A stretch of DNA of 60,198 nucleotides from CAZTTG01 sp964615935. GTDB lineage: Bacteria > Planctomycetota > UBA1135 > GCA-002686595. Positions within the stretch are counted from its first letter, which is position 1, and every line of letters starts with the position of its first letter. Location: positions 1 through 60,198 of the forward strand of contig CAZTTG010000033.1 in assembly GCA_964615935.1 (NCBI GenBank). The letters are read 5' to 3'. Positions 8,589 to 17,340 of this stretch are shown one piece after another. The notes beneath the pieces are model-generated. The model did not search any database, was not told the DNA's origin, and saw only the letters and a list, made by a program, of their open reading frames with translations. Position numbers and translations under genes: made by a program.

Positions 8589-9500
8589 CTACCCCTCCAG
8601 GGGGTAGGCGAAGCCGTCCGGCTTGACCACCAGCAGCGAGCAGTCCAGCCTCCCCAGGAGGCGCTCGGCGGTGTTGCCCACGAGCAGGCCCGCGACCCCG
8701 CCGCGGGCCACCGTTCCCAGGACCACCAGGTCGGCGTCGATCTTCTCGGCCCGGTCCATGATGACGCGGGTGGGCGGCCCGCACTCGACGTGGAGCTCGG
8801 CGGTGCCGGCCACCGCGGTCCCCTCCAGGGCCTCTTCGATCGCCCCCACCCCGCGCAGGCGGAGCTGCTCGAGCTGCTCGACCTGGGGCTCGCCCAGCTC
8901 CACGTGCATGGCGACCGGCAGGTGGTAGGCGTGCACCACGGAGAGCTCGGCCTCGCACTGCTCCGCCAACCAGGCCGCCTCCCGCACGACCTTCAGGCCC
9001 AGCTCCCCCAGGGCGGTGGCGGCCAGGATGCGCTTGGGCCGCAGGTCCCCGTCGGGCCGGGTGACCCACACGGTCGAGGGACACTTGCGCAACAGCCGGG
9101 TCGAGACGCTGCCCAGCTTGCGCCCGTCGGGGATCGCGTCGCTGCGCTTGCCGACGATGGCGAGGCCGATCGACTCGGCCCCGGCGCGACGGGCCATGGC
9201 CAGGGCCGCCGGCTCCTCGGTGCACACCAGCTCGGTGCGGATGCCGTCCTGGCGAAACTCCTGCAGGACCGCCTCCAGGGCCGCGCGGCCCTCGTCGGGG
9301 ATCCCCTCGTGGACCAGGATGTAGCCCTCCTCCCGGTCCCAGTACTCGTCGGCGGCCGTGGAGTGCAGCAGGATCGCGCGGGACCCCAGCTTCCGGGCCA
9401 GCCACAGCGCCTGGTCGGCGGCCAGCCGGCTGCCGGGGGTGAGCATCTTGCCCTGGGGGCCCAGGTCCAGCCCCACCAGGATGCGCCGTAGCTCCTTCAT
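8589..9500 (-). CDS. tandem universal stress protein
   Basis: The product has 303 residues and holds two UspA domains. The first starts ILVGLDLGPQGK and ends LRKCPSTVWVTRP. The second starts ILAATALGELGL and carries the ATP-binding pattern GTVARGGVAGLLVGNTAE with the closing strand CSLLVVKPDG. The second copy keeps the Gly-x2-Gly-x9-Gly-Ser/Asn-type motif better than the first, so only it may bind ATP. It begins three bases after the stop of glucose-6-phosphate isomerase on the same strand, so the two genes form an operon linking stress response to central sugar metabolism. Confidence 0.9.
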   Translation of the reverse strand: MKELRRILVGLDLGPQGKMLTPGSRLAADQALWLARKLGSRAILLHSTAADEYWDREEGYILVHEGIPDEGRAALEAVLQEFRQDGIRTELVCTEEPAALAMARRAGAESIGLAIVGKRSDAIPDGRKLGSVSTRLLRKCPSTVWVTRPDGDLRPKRILAATALGELGLKVVREAAWLAEQCEAELSVVHAYHLPVAMHVELGEPQVEQLEQLRLRGVGAIEEALEGTAVAGTAELHVECGPPTRVIMDRAEKIDADLVVLGTVARGGVAGLLVGNTAERLLGRLDCSLLVVKPDGFAYPLEG

Positions 9501-9503
9501 GGC

Positions 9504-10895
9504 TCAGACCACCCTCGGCTGGCGACGGCCGGCCGCCTCGATCTCCTCGCGGCGGGCCTCGTAGCCGGCGCACCCCATCAGGGCGCAGGCGGCCTCCTTG
9601 CCCGCTTCCACCCCCCGCTGGTCGAAGGCGTTGATGTCGTAGTACTCCCCCATCAACGCCACCGCCAGCTCCATCAGGAAGACGTACTGCCCCGCCGTAT
9701 GGGGGGAGACCTCGTCGAAGCGCAGGGTCGCGTTGGGGCGGCCCGCCTCGGTCAGGGCGATGCGAGTGCCGTCGCGCTCGGCGTGGAAGAGCTCGGTCAG
9801 GTCGCGGCCGCCGAGGTAAGCGACCGCGTCCAGGTCGGAGTAGGCCGACGGGATGGGCACCGAGCGCGCCGGCCGCTCGACGGCCAGCAGGGTGAACCAC
9901 TTGTCGTGGGGCCCCTCGACGTAGAGCTGCACCTGGCTGTGCTGGTCGGTCACCCCCACCGCACGCACCGGGGTCGGTCCGGTGAAGACCTCCTCGCCCG
10001 AGCGCGAGAGGCGCTTGCCGATCGACTCCGAGAGGAGCTGGGCGTACCAGTCGACCAGGCTCGCCAGCCGGTGCGCGTAGGCGAAGCTCACCGACATGGG
10101 CTTGTTCTTCTTGGCCTGCATGGCCCACTGGAGGGCGGCGTAGGTCAGGGCCGGGTTCTCGCCGAGGCTCGGGGCGCGGCAGGCCTCGTCCATGGCCCGG
10201 GCCCCCTCCAGGAGCTCGCCGACGTCGATGCCGCAGAGGGCCAGCGGCAGGAGGCCCACCGGGCTGAGGACGCTGAAGCGGCCGCCCACCCCCTCGGGCA
10301 CCGGGAAGGAGCGGTAGCCCTCGCGGCGCACGATCTCCCGCATGGTGCCCTTCTCGGGGTCGGTGGTCACCACCACGTTGGCGCGGTGTCCCTCCGCGCC
10401 GAGCCGCTCGATCAGGCGCTCGCGCACGATCAGAAACTGGCTCATGGTCTCGGCCGTGCCGCCCGACTTGGAGATGACGTTGAACAGGGTCCTGGTCGGG
10501 TCGAAGGCGTCCAGGACCTCGCCCACCAGGTCGGGGTCGACGTTGTCGAGCACGGTGAGTCGCGGCCGGCCCTCGGACGGCCCCAGCTCGGGCAGGCGGC
10601 TCGCCAGCGCGTTGCGCAGGGCGATGGTGCCCAGGGCCGAGCCCCCGATGCCCAGGACCACCAGGTTCTCGAAGCGCCCGCGCACCTCGGAGTCGAACTC
10701 CAGGATTGGCTCGAGCATCTCCGGCCGGTGGGGAAGGTCGAGCCAGCGCAGGTCGGTCTCGCGCCGGGCGCGGACCGCCTCGAGGGCGAGTCCCGCTCCC
10801 TCCCCGAGGGAGGCGAGCTCCTCCTCGGTGAGGCCGTGCTCGGGCCCCACGACCTCGGCCATGGCGTTGGTGTAGTCGAGCTGGATGCGGCTCAC
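9504..10895 (-). CDS. pgi: glucose-6-phosphate isomerase
   Basis: The product has 463 residues, the size of the compact bacterial form. It interconverts glucose-6-phosphate and fructose-6-phosphate in the cytoplasm. Family motifs seen are VVLGIGGSALGT (phosphate loop), NVISKSGGTAETMSQ, VGGRFSVLSPVGLLPL and a C-terminal NAFDQRGVEAGKE with the active-site Lys. The start is GTG at 10895 with GGTGAGG upstream. A TACCCT box on the minus strand at 10946-10951 could be its -10 element. The universal stress gene follows at once. Confidence 0.95.
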   Translation of the reverse strand: MSRIQLDYTNAMAEVVGPEHGLTEEELASLGEGAGLALEAVRARRETDLRWLDLPHRPEMLEPILEFDSEVRGRFENLVVLGIGGSALGTIALRNALASRLPELGPSEGRPRLTVLDNVDPDLVGEVLDAFDPTRTLFNVISKSGGTAETMSQFLIVRERLIERLGAEGHRANVVVTTDPEKGTMREIVRREGYRSFPVPEGVGGRFSVLSPVGLLPLALCGIDVGELLEGARAMDEACRAPSLGENPALTYAALQWAMQAKKNKPMSVSFAYAHRLASLVDWYAQLLSESIGKRLSRSGEEVFTGPTPVRAVGVTDQHSQVQLYVEGPHDKWFTLLAVERPARSVPIPSAYSDLDAVAYLGGRDLTELFHAERDGTRIALTEAGRPNATLRFDEVSPHTAGQYVFLMELAVALMGEYYDINAFDQRGVEAGKEAACALMGCAGYEARREEIEAAGRRQPRVV

Positions 10896-10971
10896 GGCGG
10901 GTACCTCACCTTCTTCGCGCGGCCCCCGACCCGGGGCGTCGCGCGAGGGTACCGGAACGGCCGGGCCGGTT

Positions 10972-11640
10972 CTAATCCCGCGTGACCAGCAGCAGGTAGG
11001 CCAGGTGCAGGATGGCCGTCAGGGCCGCCGCCACGTAGGTCATGGCGGCCGCGTTCAGGACCTTGGAGACCCCCACCGCCTCCTCCTGGGTACTGACGAT
11101 CCCGGTCTGGGCCAGGACGGCCTTGGCCCGGCTGCTGGCGTTGAACTCGGTGGGCAGGGTGATGAGCTGGAACAGCACCGTCAGGGAGAACAGCCCGATC
11201 CCGATCATGGTGAAGCCGCTCAGGCCGGTGACCATCCCGATGAGGAAGGGCAGGAACCACAGGTTGCTGCCCAGGCTCGCCAGGGGCACCACCTGGGAGC
11301 GCAGCACCAGCGGGGCGTAGCCGGTCGCGTCCTGCAGGGCGTGCCCGGCCTCGTGGGCGGCCACCGCGATCGAGGACACCGAGCGGCCCTGGTAGACCGC
11401 GGGCGACAGGCGCAGGACCTTGGCCCGGGGGTCGTAGTGGTCGCTCAGGAAGCCCTTGTGGGCCTCGATGCGCACCCCGGACACCGCCTCCGCCCCGAGC
11501 ACCGCCTGGGCGGCCTGCGCTCCGGTCATGCCCGAGCGCACCCCGACCCGGGAGAAGCGGTGGAACACGGCCTTGACCCGCACGGAGGCGAGGATGCTGG
11601 GGATGGCCAGGACGAGGGTGAAGATCAGGTATCCGGTCAT
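10972..11640 (-). CDS. YugP-family membrane zinc metallopeptidase
   Basis: The product has 222 residues. The zinc motif HEAGH is at residues 96-100, in the context VAAHEAGHALQDATGY, which is diagnostic of the neutral zinc peptidase family of Bacillus YugP. Hydrophobic spans are visible at the N-terminus (residues 3-20), around 120-165 (two helices), and at the C-terminus (TAILHLAYLLLV). The family role is uncertain, probably membrane protein turnover. The ATG start coincides with the first membrane helix. The region upstream is the poor-quality assembly stretch, so its promoter cannot be judged. Confidence 0.85.
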   Translation of the reverse strand: MTGYLIFTLVLAIPSILASVRVKAVFHRFSRVGVRSGMTGAQAAQAVLGAEAVSGVRIEAHKGFLSDHYDPRAKVLRLSPAVYQGRSVSSIAVAAHEAGHALQDATGYAPLVLRSQVVPLASLGSNLWFLPFLIGMVTGLSGFTMIGIGLFSLTVLFQLITLPTEFNASSRAKAVLAQTGIVSTQEEAVGVSKVLNAAAMTYVAAALTAILHLAYLLLVTRD

Positions 11641-11976
11641 GATTCGGTGGACCTTCGAGGTGGTTGCCGGCGGACGGCCCGCGAGACCGCTATATTGGGA
11701 TCCGAACCCGGGGGATTACAGAGTCTCCCCCACGAGATGGCCCGGAAGCGGGGAACCCGGGCGGGGTCCCCCCTACCGGCCCCCCCGCCCCCCCGGCCCG
11801 CCCAGGGGGCCGGGGACCACCCTGGGAGGCCACCAANNNNNNNNNNATTTTGGTACCCCACCCGGGGGTATAACCCCGCCCCCCCCCCGTTTGGCCCGGC
11901 ACGGGGTACCCGGGGGGGGTACCCCGCTTCCGGGCCCAGCGGACCCCCGGTCCGGCCGAGGTGGACGGTGACCTCG
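11641..11976. other. gene-free stretch containing an assembly gap
   Basis: No gene can be supported here. Bases 11837-11846 are N. On both sides the sequence is dominated by runs of C and G (for example ten C around 11880-11890) that look like low-confidence consensus. A GCTATATT box at 11689-11696 is the only promoter-like element. The true length between the YugP-like gene and the MerR gene is unknown, and some sequence may be missing. Confidence 0.7.
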
Positions 11977-12441
11977 ATGGAAGGCCTCATCAAGATCGGC
12001 GAGTTCGCCCGTCGCGGCGGGACGAACCTGCGAACCCTGCGGTACTACCAGGAGCTGGGCCTCCTGACCCCCGCCGCCCGCAGCGAGGGGGGCCTGCGCT
12101 ACTACCGGCCCGGGGACCTGAACCGCCTGCGCCTCATCCGGGCCCTCCAGGACCTCGGCCTGCCGCTCGAGCGGGTTCGCGACCTGCTGTCCACCGGGGC
12201 GCCCGCCCGCGGCGACGGCGAGCTCGTCGACCGCATCCGGGAGGCCCTGCGGGAGCAGGACGCGGTCTTCCAGGAGAGGATGGCGGCGCTGAGGGGCCAG
12301 CGCCGGGGAATCCGGGACGCCCTGCGCAAGCTGGCCGAGTGCGAGGCCTGCCAGCACCGCCCGCAGCCGGACGGCGAGCACTGCGATCCCTGCTCCCAGA
12401 CCGGCGATCCCCTGCCGGCGATGCTCAGCGCCCTGCTCTGA
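11977..12441 (+). CDS. MerR-family transcriptional regulator
   Basis: The product has 154 residues. The N-terminal winged helix is clear: IKIGEFARRGG, then TLRYYQELGLLTPAARSEGG and RYYRPGDLNRLRLI. A dimerising helix follows (about residues 80-118). The tail has two Cys pairs, CEACQH and CDPC, which could bind a metal or sense redox, as in SoxR/CueR-like members, although the spacing matches no class I can name. No obvious partner gene is adjacent: the next gene is an unknown, and the upstream side is the assembly gap. The start ATG is the one immediately before the HTH. Confidence 0.88.
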   Translation: MEGLIKIGEFARRGGTNLRTLRYYQELGLLTPAARSEGGLRYYRPGDLNRLRLIRALQDLGLPLERVRDLLSTGAPARGDGELVDRIREALREQDAVFQERMAALRGQRRGIRDALRKLAECEACQHRPQPDGEHCDPCSQTGDPLPAMLSALL

Positions 12442-12496
12442 GCCACCCCCGACACTCGATTCGGGGGCCTGGCGGGCGCGTCGAGGTCCGCGCGTG

Positions 12497-12504
12497 GCTA
12501 AGCT
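12497..12504 (+). promoter_or_regulatory. -10-like box GCTAAGCT
   Basis: GCTAAGCT is located 58 bases before the ATG at 12562, within the 120-base gap after the MerR gene. It belongs to the recurrent GCTAN(G/C)CT set; a leader with a GGAG ribosome site would follow. Confidence 0.35.
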
Positions 12505-12561
12505 CTCGGCCCTCCGTCGCGCCCGCGATCCGAATCCCCCCCTCCCCACCCCTCCGGAGCG

Positions 12562-13170
12562 ATGCCCGAAGTCAGGAAGACCTACCAGGTCCGCGTCGAG
12601 GGCCTGTGGAGCGCAGCCCACACCATCCGCGGCCCCAAGGGGGATCTGGGCGTCCTGCGGACGCGGAGGAACGCCGCCGGCGTCGTGGCCGGGGGGCGGT
12701 ACGAGCCATCCCGGGGCGAGGTCCTGGTCCTCCGGCGGGACCCCGGCCTCCGGCGCGGTCAGTTCTCGCTCTGGACCGAGGCCCGCGAGTGGCTGGGGTC
12801 CTCCCTGCGCTGGAGCCCCTTCTCGCGGGAGGTGGTCCTGCACACCGGCAGCCGGCCCCTGCGCGTCCTGCCGACGCCCGGCTTCGGGCGCGGCTGGCGG
12901 CTGCAGGCCCCCCAGGCCGGCGAGATGGCGAGGATCCTCTACCCCCGGCCCCTGGGCCGAGCGGCGCGCCTGGAGGTCTACCGCCGGATGGACTTCGAGA
13001 TCCTGCTGTTCGCCTACTTCCTCGGCAGCCAGAGCCACCGCGAGTCCTTCTGGCCCGGCCCCGCCGCCCCGCCCGCGACCGATCCGGGCCGGGGCGCCCT
13101 CCCTCCCCAGGGCCCCCTCCCGGTCCCTCCCGCTCCCGGGAAGGGGCCACCAACGCGCCCCCTTCCATAA
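12562..13170 (+). CDS. hypothetical protein with Pro-rich tail
   Basis: The product has 202 residues that I do not recognise. The first 155 residues are mostly beta-strand-like and rich in Arg and Trp (EGLWSAAHTIRGP, TEAREWLGSSLRW, HTGSRPLRVL). They contain no signal peptide or membrane span and may be a small beta-barrel-like domain. The last 45 residues are low-complexity Pro/Gly. The GGAG-preceded ATG and a -10-like box upstream support it being a real gene. It stands alone between the MerR gene and the large repeat protein. Confidence 0.6.
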   Translation: MPEVRKTYQVRVEGLWSAAHTIRGPKGDLGVLRTRRNAAGVVAGGRYEPSRGEVLVLRRDPGLRRGQFSLWTEAREWLGSSLRWSPFSREVVLHTGSRPLRVLPTPGFGRGWRLQAPQAGEMARILYPRPLGRAARLEVYRRMDFEILLFAYFLGSQSHRESFWPGPAAPPATDPGRGALPPQGPLPVPPAPGKGPPTRPLP

Positions 13171-13426
13171 CGTAAACAAACGACGAATTCCCGGAAGCAG
13201 CCCTCGGGGGGCTCGTCTGACCCACCCCGGAGCGGCCCCCGGCGCCCCTCGGCGGAGGGAACCCCGGGTCCTCCTCGGTCGGCCGGAAGGCACCCCTGGG
13301 CAGGCAAAGGGCCCTCGCACTTCATCCCTTCCGACCGCTCGGCCGATTCAGAGACAACCACCCCCACCCGAGCGACCGCGCGCCCATCGGGCGCCCCGTC
13401 GCCCCCTCCCTCAAGGACACCCAGCC

Positions 13427-15415
13427 ATGCGCCCGTTCGCCGTATTCCTGCTGGTCGTCGCCGCCGTGGTGGCGCTGACGTTCGCCTACAAGTCCCTCGG
13501 CAGCGGAGAGGCCCCCGATCCCGCGGCCCCCACCGTGAATCCCGCGGAGGGCCCCACCCCCGGTGACCCCGCCGAGCTCGTGCAGGCCCCCGGCGATGCC
13601 ACCACGCGGATCCAGACCCCCGCCGGCGACCATCGCGTCGAGGTGACGGGCTTCGAACAGGACGACAGCACCGGCTACTCCAACACCCTGGTCGGCTACG
13701 TGTTCAACGACGCCCGGGAGCCGGTGGAGGGCGCCGTGGTGAACCTCTCGGCCAAGGCCATGATGGGCGAGGAGGTCGGCCTGGAGTTCTTCATGATGGG
13801 GTCCGGCAAGCCCAAGCCGGCCTGGAAGAAGACCACCGAGACCGACAGCGAGGGCCTGTACGAGTTCAAGAACATCAAGCCCCGCAGGAACTACTACCTG
13901 ATGGCCTCGCACCCGGGCTACAGCAGCAAGCAGGAGTCCTACGTGCGCGTGGGGGACCGCGGCCAGTTCAACGGGCCGGAGATCGAGCTGAAGGTCGGCT
14001 CGGCCTGCGACGGCTACGTCAGCGACGTGGGCAACAACCCGGTGCCGGACGCCTGGGTGCACCTGGACTCGGCCTACATGCTGGGCACCACCTTCGAGAG
14101 CGAGGATCGCCTCAGCACCCAGACCGATCCCTCGGGCTACTTCGAGTTCAAGAACGTGGCCGCCGGGCCGCGCAACGTCTCGGTCCAGGCCGACGGCTAC
14201 GGCATCCAGGTCAAGACCGGCCAGATGTTCAGCGGCGAGTCCAACGACCGCGTCACGCTCAACTTCCGGCTGGAGATCGGCCACCCCATCGGCGGCCGCG
14301 TGTCCGGACCCCAGGGCGAGCCCGTCGCCGCGGCGCGGATCCTGGCCTTCAACCACGGCAGCAACACCAACTCGCGAGGCGAGGCCCTCACCGACGATGA
14401 GGGCGCCTTCCTGATCCAGGGGCTGCAGAACGGGACCTACATCCTGATGGTCGAGGCCGAAGGCTACCGCGCGGGGCGCATGAACCGCGTGCAGACCGGC
14501 GACATGGGCGTCCAGATCGACATGATCGCCCGGGCGGCGGTCACCGGCCGGGTCCTGGGCCAGGGGGGCAACCCCCTCTCCGACTTCTCCTGCTCCGTGC
14601 TCCGGATGAACCTGAACAGCGGGACCGTCTCCGAGAAGATCATGGAGAGGGACTTCCGCGGGGAGACCAACGGCGAGTACGTCATGTCCGGTCTGGATCC
14701 GGGCGAGTACGTGGTCCTCGCCGACGCCAAGGGCTACGCGCCCAGCGTCTCCGGCTCCTTCAAGGTGGCCGAGAGCGAGACGGTCGGCAACGTGACCGTG
14801 CAGATGGGCCAGGGCGGCACCCTGCGCGGCCGCGTGCTGGACTCGGCCGGGAAGCCGATCGCGGGCGCCGCGGTCAGCAGCCACGACAACGACCACGTCG
14901 AGGACCGCTTCTCCATCTTCTCCAGCGTGTGGATCTCCAGCCACGCCACCCAGCGCCGCGCGCGCACCCGGGCGGACGGCAGCTTCGAGATCGCGCTCCT
15001 GACCCCCGAGACCTACATGGTCCTGGTGGACAGCCCCAACTACACCCGCGAGTTCCTCAACGACCAGATGGTCAACGAGGGCGGGGTGACCGAGGTGGGC
15101 GACATCACCCTCCTGGCGGGCGGCACCATCACCGGCACCGTGGTGGACCCGTCCGGCCAGCCCCTGGGCAACGGCTACGTCCACCTGCGGCACGGCGAGG
15201 AGCTCAACAGCAACTACTACACCCGCACCGATGGGCAGGGGCGCTACACCCTGCTGCACGTGCGGCCGGGCGCCTACCGCCTGTCGGCGAGCGGGATCTC
15301 CCCCTCCGACGGCGGCCAGGCCTTCAAGGTGGTGATCGACCAGAAGTCCTCCGAGATCCCGGTGACCATCATCGACGGCAAGGAGATCCGCCAGGACCTC
15401 CACCTGGGCGGCTGA
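13427..15415 (+). CDS. membrane-anchored protein of carboxypeptidase-regulatory-like repeats
   Basis: The product has 662 residues. An N-terminal hydrophobic helix (FAVFLLVVAAVVALTFAY) acts as signal or anchor. The rest is a chain of about six to seven Cna-B/CarboxypepD_reg-like beta-sandwich repeats. Each shows a G-x-V-x-d...G-x-P-v-x-g-A-x-V strand pair (for example GYVFNDAREPVEGAVV, GRVSGPQGEPVAAARI, GRVLDSAGKPIAGAAV, GTVVDPSGQPLGNGYV) and a later G-x-Y/F-x-f/l...L-x-P-G-x-Y strand. Such domains form extracellular stalks or matrix-binding modules. There is no catalytic domain. A terminator-like hairpin follows, so it is probably a single-gene unit. The AT-richer patch around 13165-13185 may hold its promoter. 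Confidence 0.85.
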   Translation: MRPFAVFLLVVAAVVALTFAYKSLGSGEAPDPAAPTVNPAEGPTPGDPAELVQAPGDATTRIQTPAGDHRVEVTGFEQDDSTGYSNTLVGYVFNDAREPVEGAVVNLSAKAMMGEEVGLEFFMMGSGKPKPAWKKTTETDSEGLYEFKNIKPRRNYYLMASHPGYSSKQESYVRVGDRGQFNGPEIELKVGSACDGYVSDVGNNPVPDAWVHLDSAYMLGTTFESEDRLSTQTDPSGYFEFKNVAAGPRNVSVQADGYGIQVKTGQMFSGESNDRVTLNFRLEIGHPIGGRVSGPQGEPVAAARILAFNHGSNTNSRGEALTDDEGAFLIQGLQNGTYILMVEAEGYRAGRMNRVQTGDMGVQIDMIARAAVTGRVLGQGGNPLSDFSCSVLRMNLNSGTVSEKIMERDFRGETNGEYVMSGLDPGEYVVLADAKGYAPSVSGSFKVAESETVGNVTVQMGQGGTLRGRVLDSAGKPIAGAAVSSHDNDHVEDRFSIFSSVWISSHATQRRARTRADGSFEIALLTPETYMVLVDSPNYTREFLNDQMVNEGGVTEVGDITLLAGGTITGTVVDPSGQPLGNGYVHLRHGEELNSNYYTRTDGQGRYTLLHVRPGAYRLSASGISPSDGGQAFKVVIDQKSSEIPVTIIDGKEIRQDLHLGG

Positions 15416-15456
15416 TCCGCCCCGCGGCGGCGGGATGCGAGCCCGCCGAGACCCAG

Positions 15457-15481
15457 ACCGCCCCGGTTCCGCCGGGGCGGT
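15457..15481 (+). terminator. hairpin after the repeat protein
   Basis: A 10-bp perfect stem (15457-15466 with 15472-15481, ACCGCCCCGG) has a five-base loop TTCCG and starts 41 bases after the stop codon. No T-run follows, as is common in GC-rich genomes. Confidence 0.55.
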
Positions 15482-15592
15482 TCGCGTAGGTCCGGGGCTC
15501 CGGCCGCGGCCGGTCTCGAGGGAGGCCCTTTACTGGGGCCCGGCGCGGGCGTACACCCTCCTTCAGCGGGGCGCGAAGCCGCCCGAGCCGGT

Positions 15593-16435
15593 TTGAGTCA
15601 CGAGGATTCCAGCGCGCTCCTGGACTCGAGCGAGTGGGAGAGCCTGCTCGGCGAGGCCCTGGGCTACGAGGTGCGGGTGCGCTACGGCCACGCGCGCCGG
15701 ACCGTCCTCCAGGTCCAGGATCTGTGCCAGGCGCCCCCGCCCCTGCGCCGACCGCCGGGGGTGGGCCTCTACCTGCGGATGAACGCCTTCTTCGCCGGCG
15801 CGCCGGCCGAGGTCCGCCAGGCCACCGTCTCCTGGATCCGATCCGGGCGCCGGGCGCGCCGCGCCGCGCGCCTCCTCGACCGCTGGATCGAGTCCCAGGT
15901 GGCGGGCCTGGAGCGCGCCCGTCCGCGTCGGGTCCGGCTCCGTCCGCGCGGCCGCTGTCACGACCTCGCGCCCCTGGCCGAGGACCTGCTCGGGACGTGC
16001 CTGGCCGGCGACTTCCCGGACCCCGATCGCCACCCGCGCATCACCTGGGGTCGCGCCGGCAGGAGCCGCAGCCGGCACTCCCTGCGCCTGGGCAGCTACG
16101 ACTACCACTCCCGCGTTGTCCGCATCCATCGGGTCCTCGACCAGCCGGCGGTCCCCCGCTGGTTCGTGCGCTACGTCCTCTTCCACGAGCTGCTGCACGC
16201 CGCCCTCGACGACCGCGCTCCCACCGAGGGTCGCCACCGGCACCACGGCCCGCTCTTCCGGGAGCGCGAGGACCGCTACCCCGACTACCAGCAGGCCCTG
16301 AGCTGGGAGCGGGAGCACCTGCCGGAGCTGATCCGCTCGGCGCGCTCGGGCAGGCCGATCGAGGGGACGGTGGCGGCCGTCGAGACCGGTGCGAGCGTCC
16401 AGGGCGGCTGGGTACAGGGGACGCTCTTCGGGTAG
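15593..16435 (+). CDS. SprT-like zinc metalloprotein
   Basis: The product has 280 residues. The motif HELLHA (His198, His202) followed by HHGPLFREREDRYPDYQQA is the SprT/WLM-type gluzincin pattern, preceded by ITWGRAGRSRSRHSLRLGSYD, which resembles the SprT substrate strand. The usual C-terminal zinc ribbon of SprT is missing. The first 130 residues are an unassigned helical region. The start is uncertain: TTG at 15593 gives the longest open frame. Eukaryotic relatives (Spartan) cleave DNA-protein crosslinks; a similar role here is a guess. Confidence 0.7.
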   Translation: MSHEDSSALLDSSEWESLLGEALGYEVRVRYGHARRTVLQVQDLCQAPPPLRRPPGVGLYLRMNAFFAGAPAEVRQATVSWIRSGRRARRAARLLDRWIESQVAGLERARPRRVRLRPRGRCHDLAPLAEDLLGTCLAGDFPDPDRHPRITWGRAGRSRSRHSLRLGSYDYHSRVVRIHRVLDQPAVPRWFVRYVLFHELLHAALDDRAPTEGRHRHHGPLFREREDRYPDYQQALSWEREHLPELIRSARSGRPIEGTVAAVETGASVQGGWVQGTLFG

Positions 16436-16478
16436 GTCCCCGGTCCCGCGGCGGTCTCCTCGAGGCGACAGGCCGCGA

Positions 16479-17219
16479 TCAGCGCCGCGAGTACTGCCGG
16501 GCGGTATCGGTCAGCGCCGCCCCGGTCAGGCAGGTACCCAGCACGTTCCCGCCCAGGCTCTCCAGCAGGCGGAGGGTCGTGTCGACGTGGCTGCGCGGGG
16601 TCGAGCTCAGGCGGATCACCATGATGATCCCGTCGGCGAGCGCTCCCAGGAGGCTGGCGTCCGAGATGTTCATCGCCTGGGGCGTGTCGATCAGGACGTA
16701 GCTGCTGCGCTGCTTCAGCATGTTCAGCACCGTGTCCATCCGCTCGGAGGCGAGCAGCTCCGAGGGGTTTCGCGGGAGGGTGCCGGCGCCCATGATGGAG
16801 AGGCCCTCCAGGGAGGTGGCGCGGATCGCCTGGTCCAGGTCCAGGCGGCCGGCCAGGAGGTCCGCCAGGCCCTGGCGGCGGGGAAGCCCGATGTAGCCCT
16901 CCACGCTGGGCTGGTGCAGGTCCGCGTCCACCACCAGCACCTGGGTGCCGGGCATCTCGGCCAGGGCGATGCCCAGGTTCAGGGTGGCGACGGTCTTGCC
17001 CTCACCGCGCAGGGCGCTGGTCACCACCACCGTGCGCGGCGCGCCCTCGGGGTTCAGGGCCGTCACCGAGTTCCGCAGCGTCCGGAACTGCTCGGCGAGC
17101 TGGCCGCGAGGGTCGCTGATCATCACCAGCTCCTCGCGGGTGATCTCCAGCGCGCGGGCTTCATCGCGCTCGGCGACCTGCAGGGGGCCGGCGCTCTTGG
17201 GGCTCTCGGGCGGTGCCAT
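16479..17219 (-). CDS. CpsD/CapB-type P-loop ATPase (BY-kinase-like)
   Basis: The product has 246 residues. It has the bacterial tyrosine kinase layout: PRGQLAEQFRTLRNSV before the nucleotide site, Walker A SALRGEGKT, Walker A' VLVVDADLHQP and Walker B VLIDTPQ. These proteins drive exopolysaccharide assembly together with a Wzc-like membrane partner. The C-terminus ends ARQYSRR, with one Tyr instead of the usual tyrosine cluster, so autophosphorylation cycling may be reduced or absent. No polysaccharide genes are adjacent; the 121 bases upstream to the next minus-strand gene contain no recognised element. Confidence 0.85.
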   Translation of the reverse strand: MAPPESPKSAGPLQVAERDEARALEITREELVMISDPRGQLAEQFRTLRNSVTALNPEGAPRTVVVTSALRGEGKTVATLNLGIALAEMPGTQVLVVDADLHQPSVEGYIGLPRRQGLADLLAGRLDLDQAIRATSLEGLSIMGAGTLPRNPSELLASERMDTVLNMLKQRSSYVLIDTPQAMNISDASLLGALADGIIMVIRLSSTPRSHVDTTLRLLESLGGNVLGTCLTGAALTDTARQYSRR

Positions 17220-17340
17220 CTCCTACCGTGTCCGGAGTTTCCATCGGCCGGTCCTCATCGGGACCCAAGCCGAAACCCACCGGAATTCCAAACGATAGCG
17301 ATCGCGGGCGAAAAGGCGCGCGAGTGGCCCCAAATCCCGC

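Noticed and set aside
13171..13426. Possible small gene between the hypothetical protein and the repeat protein
   Set aside because: The open frames here are extensions of neighbouring frames, low in complexity and lacking ribosome sites; the AT-richer patch is better explained as a promoter.
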